From: Streptomyces sp. F63
GTDB taxonomy: Bacteria > Actinomycetota > Actinomycetes > Streptomycetales > Streptomycetaceae
Length of the DNA: 64,000 nucleotides
Assembly (NCBI RefSeq): GCF_018070345.1
Contig: NZ_JAGPXX010000025.1
Location: 6,168 to 70,167, forward strand
Direction of reading: 5' to 3'
Part shown: positions 42,457 to 51,514 of the stretch, one piece after another
Numbering within the stretch: position 1 is the first letter of the stretch
Layout: the number at the start of each line of letters is the position of its first letter
Position numbers and translations under genes: made by a program
Notes under the pieces: model-generated
Database searches by the model: none
What the model saw: only the letters and a program-made list of their open reading frames with translations
What the model was told of the DNA's origin: nothing

Positions 42457-43284
42457 ATGGGCCGGGTCACCGAACGGCGGCGGGTGGTACGGATCCGGGA
42501 CGGCGCGGTGAGCGCGCGCCCCGACACGCTCGTCGCGGAGGAACCCCTGGAGATCCGGCTGGGCGGCAGGCCGCTCGCGATCACCATGCGCACCCCCGGC
42601 GACGACTTCGCGCTCGCCGCGGGGTTCCTGGTCAGCGAGGGCGTCCTGGGGCGGGCGGAGGAACTGGCCGGCATCGCCTACTGCGCCGGGGCCACCGGTG
42701 ACGGCGGCAACACGTACAACGTGGTGGACGTCCGGCTCGCCGCGGGGGTGCCGCTGCCCTCCATCACGCTGGAGCGCAACGTCTATACGACCTCCTCCTG
42801 CGGGCTCTGCGGCAAGGCCAGCCTGGACGCCGTGCGGACCACGGCCCGCTGGCCGGTCGCCGACGAGCCGCCGGTCCGCGTCACGCCCGCGGTGCTGGCC
42901 GCCCTGCCGGAGCGGCTGCGCGCCGCCCAGCGGGTGTTCGACCGGACGGGCGGGCTGCACGCGGCCGGGCTGTTCTCGCCCGAGGGCGAGTTGCTGGACC
43001 TGCGGGAGGACGTCGGCCGGCACAACGCCGTCGACAAGCTGGTGGGGCGGGCGCTGCAGGACGGGCGGCTGCCGCTGTCGCGGTGCGTGCTGCTGGTCTC
43101 CGGGCGGGCCTCGTTCGAGCTGGCGCAGAAGGCGGTGATGGCCGGGATTCCCGTGCTGGCGGCCGTCTCCGCGCCGTCCTCCCTCGCCGTGGACCTCGCC
43201 GAGGAGGCCGGGCTGACCCTCGTCGGCTTCCTCCGCGGCGCGTCGATGAACGTCTACGCGGGCGCGGAGCGGGTCACCGTGTGA
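42457..43284 (+). CDS. fdhD: Formate dehydrogenase accessory sulfurtransferase FdhD
   Basis: Protein of 275 residues. It has the family's CxxC motif in TTSSCGLCGKASLD (about 114-117), whose first Cys takes sulfur from a desulfurase, with EEPLEIRLGGRPLAITMRTPGDD and REDVGRHNAVDKL further along. FdhD inserts sulfur into the bis-MGD cofactor of formate dehydrogenase. The ATG at 42457 has GGGAG 9 bases upstream. No formate dehydrogenase gene is in the window. Confidence 0.96.
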   Translation: MGRVTERRRVVRIRDGAVSARPDTLVAEEPLEIRLGGRPLAITMRTPGDDFALAAGFLVSEGVLGRAEELAGIAYCAGATGDGGNTYNVVDVRLAAGVPLPSITLERNVYTTSSCGLCGKASLDAVRTTARWPVADEPPVRVTPAVLAALPERLRAAQRVFDRTGGLHAAGLFSPEGELLDLREDVGRHNAVDKLVGRALQDGRLPLSRCVLLVSGRASFELAQKAVMAGIPVLAAVSAPSSLAVDLAEEAGLTLVGFLRGASMNVYAGAERVTV

Positions 43285-43587
43285 GGAACGGCACCGGGGA
43301 CGGAGACGGCTGCCCCGCGCCCCATGGGGGCATACTCCTCCTGGCGCGGCACACCGCGCGGCGCCCCCCGTGAAGCAACGGTGCGGGACCGGCGGGGATT
43401 GCGTGGAGACGGCGCACGGCGACCTTACCCCCGGGTCAGCAATCGGCCGAGGTCAGCGCACGGCTCCGCCATTCCCCCACCTGACCTGCACATTTACCGC
43501 ACCCTACGGTCGCGGTGCGCGCCTCACGCCGATCGGGATCCATCGGGTACCGTCACCGCGCTGTGCGAAGTCCCGAGGAGCGATGCG
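43285..43587. other. Gap with no gene seen
   Basis: It lies between fdhD and the acyl-CoA ligase gene on the same strand. No clear terminator or repeat. A promoter is expected here, but no strong -35/-10 pair stands out. Confidence 0.4.
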
Positions 43588-45411
43588 TTGCACGACATCT
43601 CCACCCCCGCCGTCACGGCGGCCCCCCAGGCCGGCGGCCTGGCCGACGCCGTCTTCGACCGCGCCGCCCGGGAACCGGACAAGGTCGTCCTGGGCCGCAA
43701 GCCGGACGGGGTGTGGCGGGACGTCACCGCGGCGGAGTTCCGGGACGAGGTGCTGGCGCTCGCCAAAGGGCTGATAGCCCAGGGCATCCGCTTCGCCGAC
43801 CGCGTCGCCATCATGTCCCGCACCCGCTACGAGTGGACCCTCTTCGACTTCGCCCTGTGGAGCATCGGCGCCCAGCCCATCCCGATCTACCCGACCTCCT
43901 CCGCCGAGCAGGTGCTGTGGATCCTCCACGACGCGGACGTCTCGGCCTGCATCGTCGAGCACGAGGACCACGCCATGACGGTCGGCTCCGTGATCGACCG
44001 GCTGCCGCGGATGGGCCGGCTGTGGCAGCTCAACGCCGACGCCGTCGGGCGGCTCACCGCCGCCGGCGCGCACATCGAGGACGACGTGGTGCACCGGCAC
44101 CGGCGCGCCGTCACCCCGGAGTCGCCCGCCACGGTGATCTACACCTCCGGCACCACCGGCCGCCCCAAGGGCTGTGTGCTGACCCACGCCAACTTCCTCT
44201 TCGAGACGGACACGATGGTGACCCGCTGGGAGCCGGTCTTCCACTCCCGGCCCGGCGACGAGCCGTCCACGCTGCTCTTCCTGCCGATCTCCCACGTCTT
44301 CGGCCGGATGGTGGAGGTCGCGGCGATCCGGCACGGCGTGAAACTGGGCCACCAGCCGAACCTCGCGGCGAGCGAACTCCTCCCCGACCTGGCCGTGTTC
44401 CGGCCCACGTTCATCCTCGCCGTGCCGTACGTCTTCGAGAAGATCTTCCACGCGGCCCGGCGGAAGGCGGAGGGCGAGGGCAGGGTGGGGCCCTTCGACA
44501 GGGCGGTGGAGATCGCGGTGCGCTACGCCGAGGCACAGGAGGACCGGGCCTTCGGGAACGGTTCCGGGCCCGGCGCCGGCCTGCGGCTCCAGCACCAGCT
44601 CTTCGACAAGCTGGTCTACGGCAAGCTGCGCGCGGCCATGGGCGGCCGCATCCGGCACGCCATGTCGGGCGGTTCGGCGATGGAGCGCCGGCTCGGGCTG
44701 TTCTTCGCGGGCGCCGGCGTCACCGTCTACGAGGGCTACGGACTGACCGAGTCGACCGCCGCCGCCACCGCCAACCCCCCGGAGCGCACCCGCTACGGCA
44801 CCGTCGGCCCGCCCATCCCCGGCACGTCCGTGCACATCGCGGAGGACGGCGAGATCTGGCTGTACGGACCGAACGTCTTCGGCGGCTACCTCAACGAGCC
44901 CAAGGCGACGCACGAGACCCTGCGCGACGGCTGGCTGGCCACCGGGGACCTCGGCGCGCTCGACGAGGAGGGCTACCTCACCATCACCGGGCGGAAGAAG
45001 GAGATCCTGGTGACCTCGGGCGGCAAGAGCGTCTCGCCCGCCCCGCTGGAGGAGCGGGTCCGCCTGCACCCGCTGATCGCCCAGTGCATCGTCGTCGGCA
45101 ACGACCGGCCCTACGTCGCCGCGCTCGTCACCCTGGACCCGGAGGCGGTGGACCACTGGCTGAAGATGCGCGGCAAACCGCGGCTCCCGGCCTCCGAACT
45201 GGTGCGGGACAAGGAGCTGGAGACCGAGATCCGCCGCGCGGTCGTGGCCGCCAACACCATGGTGTCGAAGGCCGAGTCGATCCGCACCTTCCGCATCCTG
45301 GCCGCCCAGTTCTCCGAGGAACACGGGCTGCTCACGCCCTCGATGAAGCTCAAGCGCAAGGCCATCGAGTCCGCCTACGCCGGCGAGATCGAAGCCCTGT
45401 ACCGCGGGTGA
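43588..45411 (+). CDS. Long-chain fatty acid-CoA ligase (AMP-forming)
   Basis: Protein of 607 residues of the FadD15 type. The AMP-binding motif YTSGTTGRPKG (about 190-200), the core motif YEGYGLTESTAAA, the hinge TGDLGALDEEGYLTITGRKKE and a C-terminal Lys in SMKLKRKAIE are all present. It activates fatty acids as acyl-adenylates, then thioesters. The start is TTG 43588 with GAGGAG 8 bases upstream; the conserved N-terminus begins just after it. Confidence 0.94.
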   Translation: MHDISTPAVTAAPQAGGLADAVFDRAAREPDKVVLGRKPDGVWRDVTAAEFRDEVLALAKGLIAQGIRFADRVAIMSRTRYEWTLFDFALWSIGAQPIPIYPTSSAEQVLWILHDADVSACIVEHEDHAMTVGSVIDRLPRMGRLWQLNADAVGRLTAAGAHIEDDVVHRHRRAVTPESPATVIYTSGTTGRPKGCVLTHANFLFETDTMVTRWEPVFHSRPGDEPSTLLFLPISHVFGRMVEVAAIRHGVKLGHQPNLAASELLPDLAVFRPTFILAVPYVFEKIFHAARRKAEGEGRVGPFDRAVEIAVRYAEAQEDRAFGNGSGPGAGLRLQHQLFDKLVYGKLRAAMGGRIRHAMSGGSAMERRLGLFFAGAGVTVYEGYGLTESTAAATANPPERTRYGTVGPPIPGTSVHIAEDGEIWLYGPNVFGGYLNEPKATHETLRDGWLATGDLGALDEEGYLTITGRKKEILVTSGGKSVSPAPLEERVRLHPLIAQCIVVGNDRPYVAALVTLDPEAVDHWLKMRGKPRLPASELVRDKELETEIRRAVVAANTMVSKAESIRTFRILAAQFSEEHGLLTPSMKLKRKAIESAYAGEIEALYRG

Positions 45412-45412
45412 G

Positions 45413-45458
45413 CCCGGCGCGGAAACGGCCCCGGGAGCTCCGCCGTTCCCGCGCCCGG
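45413..45458 (+). terminator. Terminator after the acyl-CoA ligase gene
   Basis: Arms 45413-45429 and 45442-45458 pair in 15 of 17 positions around a 12-base loop, 2 bp after the stop codon. Confidence 0.75.
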
Positions 45459-45570
45459 CCTGCCCCGGGAACGGGGACTCGCGGAATATCCTTACCGGAA
45501 CGCGGAATACGCGGCCGTCATCGAACGTCCGATCAGGGGCAGGAGCCGCCGTAGCACCGCGGTATCCGAA

Positions 45571-45615
45571 GGACCGCACCACGACCGACCGCACCACGAC
45601 CGACCGCACGACGAC
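45571..45615. repeat. 15-bp tandem repeat before the aldo/keto reductase gene
   Basis: Three copies of CGACCGCACCACGAC, the first and third slightly varied, end 18 bp before the GTG start, so the repeat lies in the 5' untranslated region. Confidence 0.8.
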
Positions 45616-45633
45616 GCGAAGGACCGACCGCCT

Positions 45634-46467
45634 GTGAGCCACGTCCCCTCAGTCACCCTCAACAACGGCGTCCGCATGCCCCAGCTCGGCTACGGCGTCT
45701 GGCAGATCCCGGACGACGAGGCCGCCGCCGCCGTGACGGCCGCGCTCGAAGCGGGCTACCGCAGCATCGACACCGCGGCCGTCTACGGCAACGAGGCCGG
45801 CACCGGCGCGGGCATCACCCGCTCCGGCCTCCCCCGCGAGGACGTCTTCGTCACCACGAAGGTCTGGAACAGCGACCAGGGATACGACGCCACGCTGCGC
45901 GCCTTCGACACCTCGCTGGAGAAGCTCGGCCTGGACTACGTGGACCTGTATCTCGTCCACTGGCCGCTGCCCCGGCGCGACCGCTACGTCGAGACCTACC
46001 GCGCCCTGGAGAAGATCCGGGAGGACGGCCGCGCCCGGGCGATCGGCGTCTCCAACTTCCTGCCCGAGCACCTCACCCGGCTGATGGACGAGACGTCCGT
46101 CGTGCCCGCCGTCAACCAGATCGAACTGCACCCCTGGTTCCAGCAAGCCGGATCCCGCGCCTTCCACGCCGAGCACGGCATCGCCACCGAGGCGTGGTCC
46201 CCGCTCGGCCAGGGCAAGGGCCTGCTCGACGAGCCCGTCATCACCCGGCTCGCGGCGCGGCACGACCGCACCCCCGCGCAGATCGTGCTCCGCTGGCATC
46301 TGCGGCTCGGCCATGTGGTGATCCCCAAGTCCGCGACACCGGCCCGGATCAGGGAGAACTTCGACGTCTTCGGCTTCGAGCTGGACGAGGACGACATGGC
46401 GGCCCTCGCCGGCCTGGACTCCACCAGGCGCCTGGGCCCCGACCCGGCCGCGGCCGACTTCGTCTGA
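45634..46467 (+). CDS. Aldo/keto reductase
   Basis: Protein of 277 residues. The catalytic tetrad is visible: Asp and Tyr in IDTAAVYGNEAG (about 48-53), Lys in VTTKVWN and His in LYLVHWPLP. The NADPH site motif PKSATPARIRENFDVFGFEL is near the C-terminus. It belongs to the AKR5-type 2,5-diketogluconate reductase-like group and reduces small carbonyl compounds. The GTG start has GAAGGA about 12 bases upstream. Confidence 0.94.
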   Translation: MSHVPSVTLNNGVRMPQLGYGVWQIPDDEAAAAVTAALEAGYRSIDTAAVYGNEAGTGAGITRSGLPREDVFVTTKVWNSDQGYDATLRAFDTSLEKLGLDYVDLYLVHWPLPRRDRYVETYRALEKIREDGRARAIGVSNFLPEHLTRLMDETSVVPAVNQIELHPWFQQAGSRAFHAEHGIATEAWSPLGQGKGLLDEPVITRLAARHDRTPAQIVLRWHLRLGHVVIPKSATPARIRENFDVFGFELDEDDMAALAGLDSTRRLGPDPAAADFV

Positions 46468-46517
46468 TCCGCTGCCCGGCCGGCGGCACCCCCGGACGCC
46501 TCCGGCAACGCGGCCGC

Positions 46518-46544
46518 GCCGCCGCCCCGCCGCGGGGCGGCGGC
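46518..46544 (+). terminator. Terminator after the aldo/keto reductase gene
   Basis: A perfect 12-bp stem, GCCGCCGCCCCG with CGGGGCGGCGGC, closes a 3-base loop about 50 bp after the stop. Confidence 0.75.
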
Positions 46545-46639
46545 GGGGCGGCGGAACCCCCGCGTCCGCGCCCGGCGACGGCCCGTCCTCCGCACCAGCC
46601 GTTGACCTCATGTCGGCTTGAGCTTCTACGGTTGCGGCC

Positions 46640-48589
46640 ATGGACATGGAAGTCACCGCGTGGACCTCGCTCCACCATGCCGCCAACGCCACCCGCAAGG
46701 ACGACGGGCGGCCCTTCTCCCGGGCCACCGTCCGCCGCATCGGCGCCTTCGCCCGCCCCCACCGCACGCGGCTGGCCTGGTTCCTGCTGCTGAGCGTCGT
46801 CACGGCGGCCCTGGCCGTCGCCACGCCCGTACTCGCCGGGCGCGTCGTCGACTCCATCGTGAAGAGCGCGCCCGTGGGCACCGTCACCTCGCTGGCCGTG
46901 CTCATCGCCGTGATCGCGGTGGCCGAGGCCGGGCTCGGGCTGCTGGCCCGCCGGCTCTCCGCGGGCATCGGCGAGGGGCTCATCCTGGACCTGCGCGCGG
47001 CCGTCTTCGACCATGTGCAGCGGATGCCCGTCGCCTTCTTCACCCGCACCCGCACCGGCGCCCTGGTGAGCCGGCTCAACAACGACGTCATCGGCGCGCA
47101 GCGCGCCTTCAGCGACACCCTCTCCGGGGTCGTCGGCAATCTCGTCACCCTGGCGCTCACCCTGGCGGTGATGGTCGGCCTCTCCTGGCGGATCACCCTG
47201 CTCGCGCTGCTCCTGCTGCCGGTGTTCGTGCTGCCCGCGCGCCGCATGGGCGCGCGGCTGGCCCGGCTGCGGCGGGAGGCCGCGCGGTACAACTCCGAGA
47301 TGAGCACGCAGATGACGGAACGCTTCTCCGCGCCCGGCGCGACCCTCGTGAAGCTCTTCGGGCGGCCCGCGGAGGAGTCGGCCGAATTCGCCGCCCGGGC
47401 CCGCCGGGTACGGGACATCGGCATCCGCACCGCCATGACCCAGACGGTCTTCATCACGGCCCTCACCCTGGTCTCCGCCCTCGCCCTGGCCCTCGTCTAC
47501 GGCCTCGGCGGCTTCTACGCACTGCGCGGCAGCCTGGAGCCGGGCGCCGTCGTCGCGCTGGCCCTGCTGCTCACCCGGCTCTACGCCCCGCTGACCGCCC
47601 TGGCCGGGGCCCGGGTCGAGGTGATGAGCGCCATGGTGAGCTTCGAGCGGGTCTTCGAGGTGCTGGACCTGAAGCCGCTCATCGAGGAGAAGCCGGACGC
47701 GGTGCGGGTGCCGGACGGACCGGTGTCCGTGGAGTTCGCCCGGGTGTCCTTCGGCTACCCGTCGGCGGACAGGGTGTCCCTGGCCTCCCTGGAGGAGGTC
47801 GCCGTGCTCGACACCCGGGGCGGCACCGAGGTGCTGCACGAGGTGTCGTTCCGCGTGGAGCCCGGCCGCATGGTCGCGCTCGTCGGCTCCTCGGGCGCCG
47901 GCAAGTCCACCATCGCGCAGCTGCTGCCCCGGCTGTACGACGTGGACAGCGGGGCGGTGCGGCTCTCCGGCACGGACATCCGGGACCTGACGGCCGAGTC
48001 GGTGCGGGAGACGGTCGGCCTCGTCACCCAGGACGGGCATCTCTTCCACGAGTCGGTGCGGGCCAACCTGCTGCTGGCCCGCCCGGAGGCCGGCGAGGAG
48101 GAGCTGTGGGAGGTGCTGCGCCGCGCCCGGCTCGACGGGCTGGTCGCCGAACTCCCCGACGGCCTGGACACCATCGTCGGCGAGCGCGGCTACCGGCTCT
48201 CCGGCGGCGAACGCCAGCGGCTGACCATCGCCCGGCTGCTGCTGGCCCGGCAGCGGGTGGTCGTCCTGGACGAGGCCACCGCGCATCTGGACTCCACCTC
48301 GGAGGCGGCGGTGCAGGAGGCCCTGGCCGAGGCGCTGTCCGGGCGGACGGCCGTGGTCATCGCGCACCGGCTGTCGACGGTACGGGCGGCGGACGAGATC
48401 CTCGTCGTCGAGGACGGCCGGATCGCCGAACGCGGCACCCACGAACAACTGCTGGCCCGGGGCGGCCGCTACGAGGAGCTGTACCGCACCCAGTTCGACG
48501 AGCCCGGCGCCGGAACGGCGGGCGGCCCCCCGGCGGCCGGGACCGTCTCCGGCACGGCCGTCGGGGCGGCCGGGGCGGCCACGGTCTGA
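46640..48589 (+). CDS. ABC exporter, fused permease and ATPase (half transporter)
   Basis: Protein of 649 residues. Six membrane segments (about 35-340) carry the ABC transmembrane domain. The ATPase domain (about 355-610) has Walker A GSSGAGKST, Q-loop, signature LSGGERQRL, Walker B VVLDEATAHLD and switch His IAHRLSTV. It would work as a homodimer exporting lipids, peptides or drugs. An insert of about 20 residues (SADRVSLASLEEVAVLDTRGGTE) precedes the Walker A. ATG 46646 is an alternative start. The neighbours give no hint of substrate. Confidence 0.93.
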   Translation: MDMEVTAWTSLHHAANATRKDDGRPFSRATVRRIGAFARPHRTRLAWFLLLSVVTAALAVATPVLAGRVVDSIVKSAPVGTVTSLAVLIAVIAVAEAGLGLLARRLSAGIGEGLILDLRAAVFDHVQRMPVAFFTRTRTGALVSRLNNDVIGAQRAFSDTLSGVVGNLVTLALTLAVMVGLSWRITLLALLLLPVFVLPARRMGARLARLRREAARYNSEMSTQMTERFSAPGATLVKLFGRPAEESAEFAARARRVRDIGIRTAMTQTVFITALTLVSALALALVYGLGGFYALRGSLEPGAVVALALLLTRLYAPLTALAGARVEVMSAMVSFERVFEVLDLKPLIEEKPDAVRVPDGPVSVEFARVSFGYPSADRVSLASLEEVAVLDTRGGTEVLHEVSFRVEPGRMVALVGSSGAGKSTIAQLLPRLYDVDSGAVRLSGTDIRDLTAESVRETVGLVTQDGHLFHESVRANLLLARPEAGEEELWEVLRRARLDGLVAELPDGLDTIVGERGYRLSGGERQRLTIARLLLARQRVVVLDEATAHLDSTSEAAVQEALAEALSGRTAVVIAHRLSTVRAADEILVVEDGRIAERGTHEQLLARGGRYEELYRTQFDEPGAGTAGGPPAAGTVSGTAVGAAGAATV

Positions 48590-48755
48590 GCCCGGCGCGG
48601 GGCGGCCGGACGGAAACCGCTGGCCGCCGTGCCCGCCGCGGGGACAGAATGGCCCGCGCCGGGCGGCGGTGGCGGGTGAGCCCGCCCCCCCGGCGCGCAC
48701 GGCCCGCGGGGCGCGGCTCCGGGGCGGCAACCACGGCGGACGGAGCGGACACACC

Positions 48756-49403
48756 ATGACGGCACCCCCTGGCGGAACACCCCGGGCCGGTTCCCGGAGC
48801 GCCCCCCCGGGCCCGGCGGCCGGCCGGCGGGCCGGCGCGGACGGGGAGCCGGGCAGGGAGCCGGGCGCGACGGCCGCGGGCCGGCACGGAGCCGGCGCCC
48901 GGGGCCCGCTGGCGGCCGGCTCCCGGGTGACCGTACGGCTGGTGAAGTCGCCCCGGCCGGACGTGCGGTACCCGGCGACCGTGGTGGAGGACGACGGCAC
49001 ACGGGTCGTCGTCCGGGCGCCCTGGGCGGGCGCGGCGGTGCGCGACTTCGGCTTCGTCCGGTTCGAGGCGGGCGACGTGTTCACCGAGTACTTCTGGCGC
49101 GACCGCTGGTACGCGGTCAAGGAGGTACGGGCGGCGGACGGCACGCTGAAGGGCTGGTACTGCGACGTGACCCGGCCGGCGCGGGTGACGGACGAGGACG
49201 GCGGCACCCTCGTCGTCGCCGACCTCGACCTCGACCTGTGGCGGTCGGCCGACGGCCGCCTCGTCCTCCGCCTCGACGAGGACGAATTCGCCGCGAGCGG
49301 CCTCGCCGAACGCGACCCGAACGCGGCCGAACGGGCGGCCGCGGCCCTGGACGAGCTCGAAGAGCTGGCCCGCCACGGCGGTTTCCCGGGGCTGACCGCT
49401 TAG
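48756..49403 (+). CDS. DUF402-domain protein
   Basis: Protein of 215 residues. A disordered Gly/Ala/Pro N-terminus (about 1-50) leads into a DUF402 domain (about 90-200: FEAGDVFTEYFWRDRWYAVKEVRAADGTLKGWYCDVTRPAR; DLDLDLWRSADGRLVLRLDEDEF). Family members with this fold include nucleoside phosphatases and RNA-linked proteins. ATG 48756 has GGAG upstream. Its stop overlaps that of the convergent next gene by 4 bp, leaving no room for a terminator between them. Confidence 0.85.
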   Translation: MTAPPGGTPRAGSRSAPPGPAAGRRAGADGEPGREPGATAAGRHGAGARGPLAAGSRVTVRLVKSPRPDVRYPATVVEDDGTRVVVRAPWAGAAVRDFGFVRFEAGDVFTEYFWRDRWYAVKEVRAADGTLKGWYCDVTRPARVTDEDGGTLVVADLDLDLWRSADGRLVLRLDEDEFAASGLAERDPNAAERAAAALDELEELARHGGFPGLTA

Positions 49404-49684
49404 CGCCGCCCCCGCCCGTGCTCCCGCTCCGGGGCCGGCGGCAGCGCGGAGGGCGCCAGGCCGAACATGGCGATCTTCCGCACCGCGATCACGGCGGCCA
49501 CGACCAGGATGCTGTCCCAGGACAGGTCGTGGGACAGCCGCAGCAGGCCGGCCGCGGTGAGGAAGTCCAGCAGCACCTGCAGGGCGAGACGCGGCCTGCG
49601 GGTGCCCGCCCAAGCGGCGGCGGCGGAGAGCAGACCGGCCGCGGTGACCAGCAGCGCGGCCGTCTCCAGCAGGGAGCCCGTCAC
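49400..49684 (-). CDS. Small membrane protein, coupled to the DUF1622 gene
   Basis: Protein of 94 residues with two or three hydrophobic segments (LLETAALLVTAAGLLSAAAAWA; SILVVAAVIAVRKIAMFGL). The GTG start overlaps the stop of the DUF1622 gene (GTGA). The combination looks like a two-subunit membrane complex. No family is recognised. Confidence 0.7.
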   Translation of the reverse strand: MTGSLLETAALLVTAAGLLSAAAAWAGTRRPRLALQVLLDFLTAAGLLRLSHDLSWDSILVVAAVIAVRKIAMFGLAPSALPPAPEREHGRGRR

Positions 49685-50109
49685 CCGCGTGCCCCCGCGG
49701 AGGGCGGCCCGGTCTGCTCCGTGCCCTCCGGCAGATCGTCGCCGCGTTCGATCTCCGCGCGCTCATGCGCGATCTCCCGGGCGAGGAAGAAGTTGAGCGC
49801 GGTCCGGATGGCGGCGATCGCGGCGAGCTGCCCGATCTCGGTGAAGCTGGGCGCCACCGCCGTCCGCAGCACGTCACCGGCGAGCTGGAACTCCAGGCCG
49901 AGCGCGAGGAACCGGCCCAGGGTCAGCCGGATCCGGTTGAACCCCCGCGACCGGCCGCCCCGCCGGACCAGAGCCGTCATGAAACGGGCGAAGGCCCAGA
50001 CGGCGCCGGTGAAGATGACCAGGGCACCGGCCGCCTCCACCAGGCGGACCAGCAGCTCCACGGCATCGCGCAGCCAGGACTGCGGGAGGAGCTCGACGGA
50101 AAGGATCAC
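49681..50109 (-). CDS. DUF1622-family membrane protein
   Basis: Protein of about 142 residues. A first membrane segment (AVELLVRLVEAAGALVIFTGAVWAF) and a later one are separated by the family-typical RLTLGRFLALGLEFQLAGDVLRTAVAPSFTEIGQLAAIAAIRTALNFFLAREI. Function unknown. GTG 50109 is used; GTG 50115 is an alternative. The downstream small membrane protein is translationally coupled. Confidence 0.82.
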   Translation of the reverse strand: MILSVELLPQSWLRDAVELLVRLVEAAGALVIFTGAVWAFARFMTALVRRGGRSRGFNRIRLTLGRFLALGLEFQLAGDVLRTAVAPSFTEIGQLAAIAAIRTALNFFLAREIAHERAEIERGDDLPEGTEQTGPPSAGARG

Positions 50110-50929
50110 GCCCACGCGGTACCCGCCGGCCGGGCGTTCTACCGTCCCGGCCGGCCCGCCGGCCCCGCTTGGACCCGAACGGCCGCCCGGCCGGGCCGCG
50201 CCGTCCGGGTCCGGTCCCGGCGGCCCTGCCTGCCGTCGCAGGGGCGGGCCCCCGCGGTCCCGGCGGTCCCGGCGGCCCCTCGGTGGCTCCCGGTGGCTCC
50301 CGGTGGCTCCCATCCTGGGAGAGGTCTCGCACCGCCGCTGCCGACCAGCCCGCTCGGGCGCGGGCGCGGGCACGCACCCGGAACGGTCCGGCACGGCGTG
50401 CTTCTCCTCCGTTCCGGCACGCGTGCGCCGCGGGCCCGCCGCTGCCGCAGCGCGAGAGGTCACGGAAACCGGGCGGACCGGTCCGGCGGACGACCGAGTA
50501 CATCGCCCGCCGTCTCCGTACTGTCCTGCATGCGCTGTCCGGTCATCAGATTCCTGCCCGCGGCCGCCGGTGCCCGGCCGCTGCCACGGCAGCGCGGGGG
50601 CCCCGGCCGCGCCGGCCCCGGCCCGGGCGCGGGCGCGGGCGCGGGGTGCCCGGCCGGTCCCGCGGTTCTCCGGCTTTCCGGCCCATCCGCGCGGCGTCCG
50701 GCTCCGAATGACGGACGGGGCCGGGTATCCGCACCCGGTCCCCCCGCCCGTCCCCGCGCCCGCCCCGCCGCGCGCACCACGGCGGCACGACGGCACGACG
50801 GCCGGTACTTCCCCCGGCCGGCCCCTGCTCTCTGGAGGTCGACATGACGTCAGCCCGCACCGGCCGCCCCGGGCCCGGCGCCCCGCCGGCGTCCGGGTCC
50901 CGGCGCCGGAGAACCGGAGGTGCCGCGGC
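50110..50929. other. 820-bp gap with repeats and no gene seen
   Basis: The gap lies between divergent DUF1622 and sigma factor genes. It has three exact 10-bp CGGTGGCTCC units at 50281-50310 and other GC-rich direct repeats (CGGTCCCGG near 50255-50275). Open frames here have repeat-like Pro/Arg composition and no ribosome binding sites. An autoregulatory sigma promoter is expected but not identified. Confidence 0.5.
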
Positions 50930-51514
50930 GTGAGAGAAGCCGTCTTCATGGGCGAGGTCTCCGCCCCCGGCCCCGATCTCGGGGCCCTGCTGGGCCGGGT
51001 CGCGCGAGGCGACCAGGAGGCCTTCGGGGCGGTGTACGACGTGGTGGCCGGACCGGTGCTCGGTCTGGTGCGCCGTGTGCTGCGCGACCCCGCGCAGTCC
51101 GAGGAGGTCACTCAGGAGGTGCTGGTGGAGATATGGCGCGGCGCGGCCCGCTTCCGGCCGGACCGTGGCAGTGCCATGGCCTGGGTGATGACCCTCGCGC
51201 ACCGGCGCGCGGTGGACCGGGTGCGGTCCGTGCAGGCCAGTTCCGACCGGGAGCACCGGGCGGCGCTGCTGGACCGGACTCCGGCGTTCGACGAGGTGAC
51301 CGAGCAGGTCGAGGCCCGGCTGGAGCGCGAGCAGGTGCGGCGCTGTCTGCGCGGCCTGACCGAGCTGCAGCGGCACGCGGTGACGCTCGCCTACTACCGC
51401 GGCCTCACCTACCGCGAGGTCGCCGAGTTGCTGGGAGCCCCGCTGGGCACCGTGAAGACACGCATGCGCGACGGGCTCATCCGGCTGCGCGACTGCCTGG
51501 GGGTGACGGTGTGA
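50930..51514 (+). CDS. sigK: ECF RNA polymerase sigma factor, SigK-like
   Basis: Protein of 194 residues. Region 2 (about 25-95, AFGAVYDVVAGPVLGLVRRVLRDPAQSEEVTQEVLVEIW) and region 4 (about 135-185, LQRHAVTLAYYRGLTYREVAELLGAPLGTVKTRMRDGLIRLR) are intact. It resembles mycobacterial and streptomycete SigK/SigL-type group IV factors. GTG 50930 has GGAGGT 8 bases upstream. The anti-sigma gene overlaps its stop, the usual regulated pair. The target genes are not in the window. Confidence 0.93.
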   Translation: MREAVFMGEVSAPGPDLGALLGRVARGDQEAFGAVYDVVAGPVLGLVRRVLRDPAQSEEVTQEVLVEIWRGAARFRPDRGSAMAWVMTLAHRRAVDRVRSVQASSDREHRAALLDRTPAFDEVTEQVEARLEREQVRRCLRGLTELQRHAVTLAYYRGLTYREVAELLGAPLGTVKTRMRDGLIRLRDCLGVTV

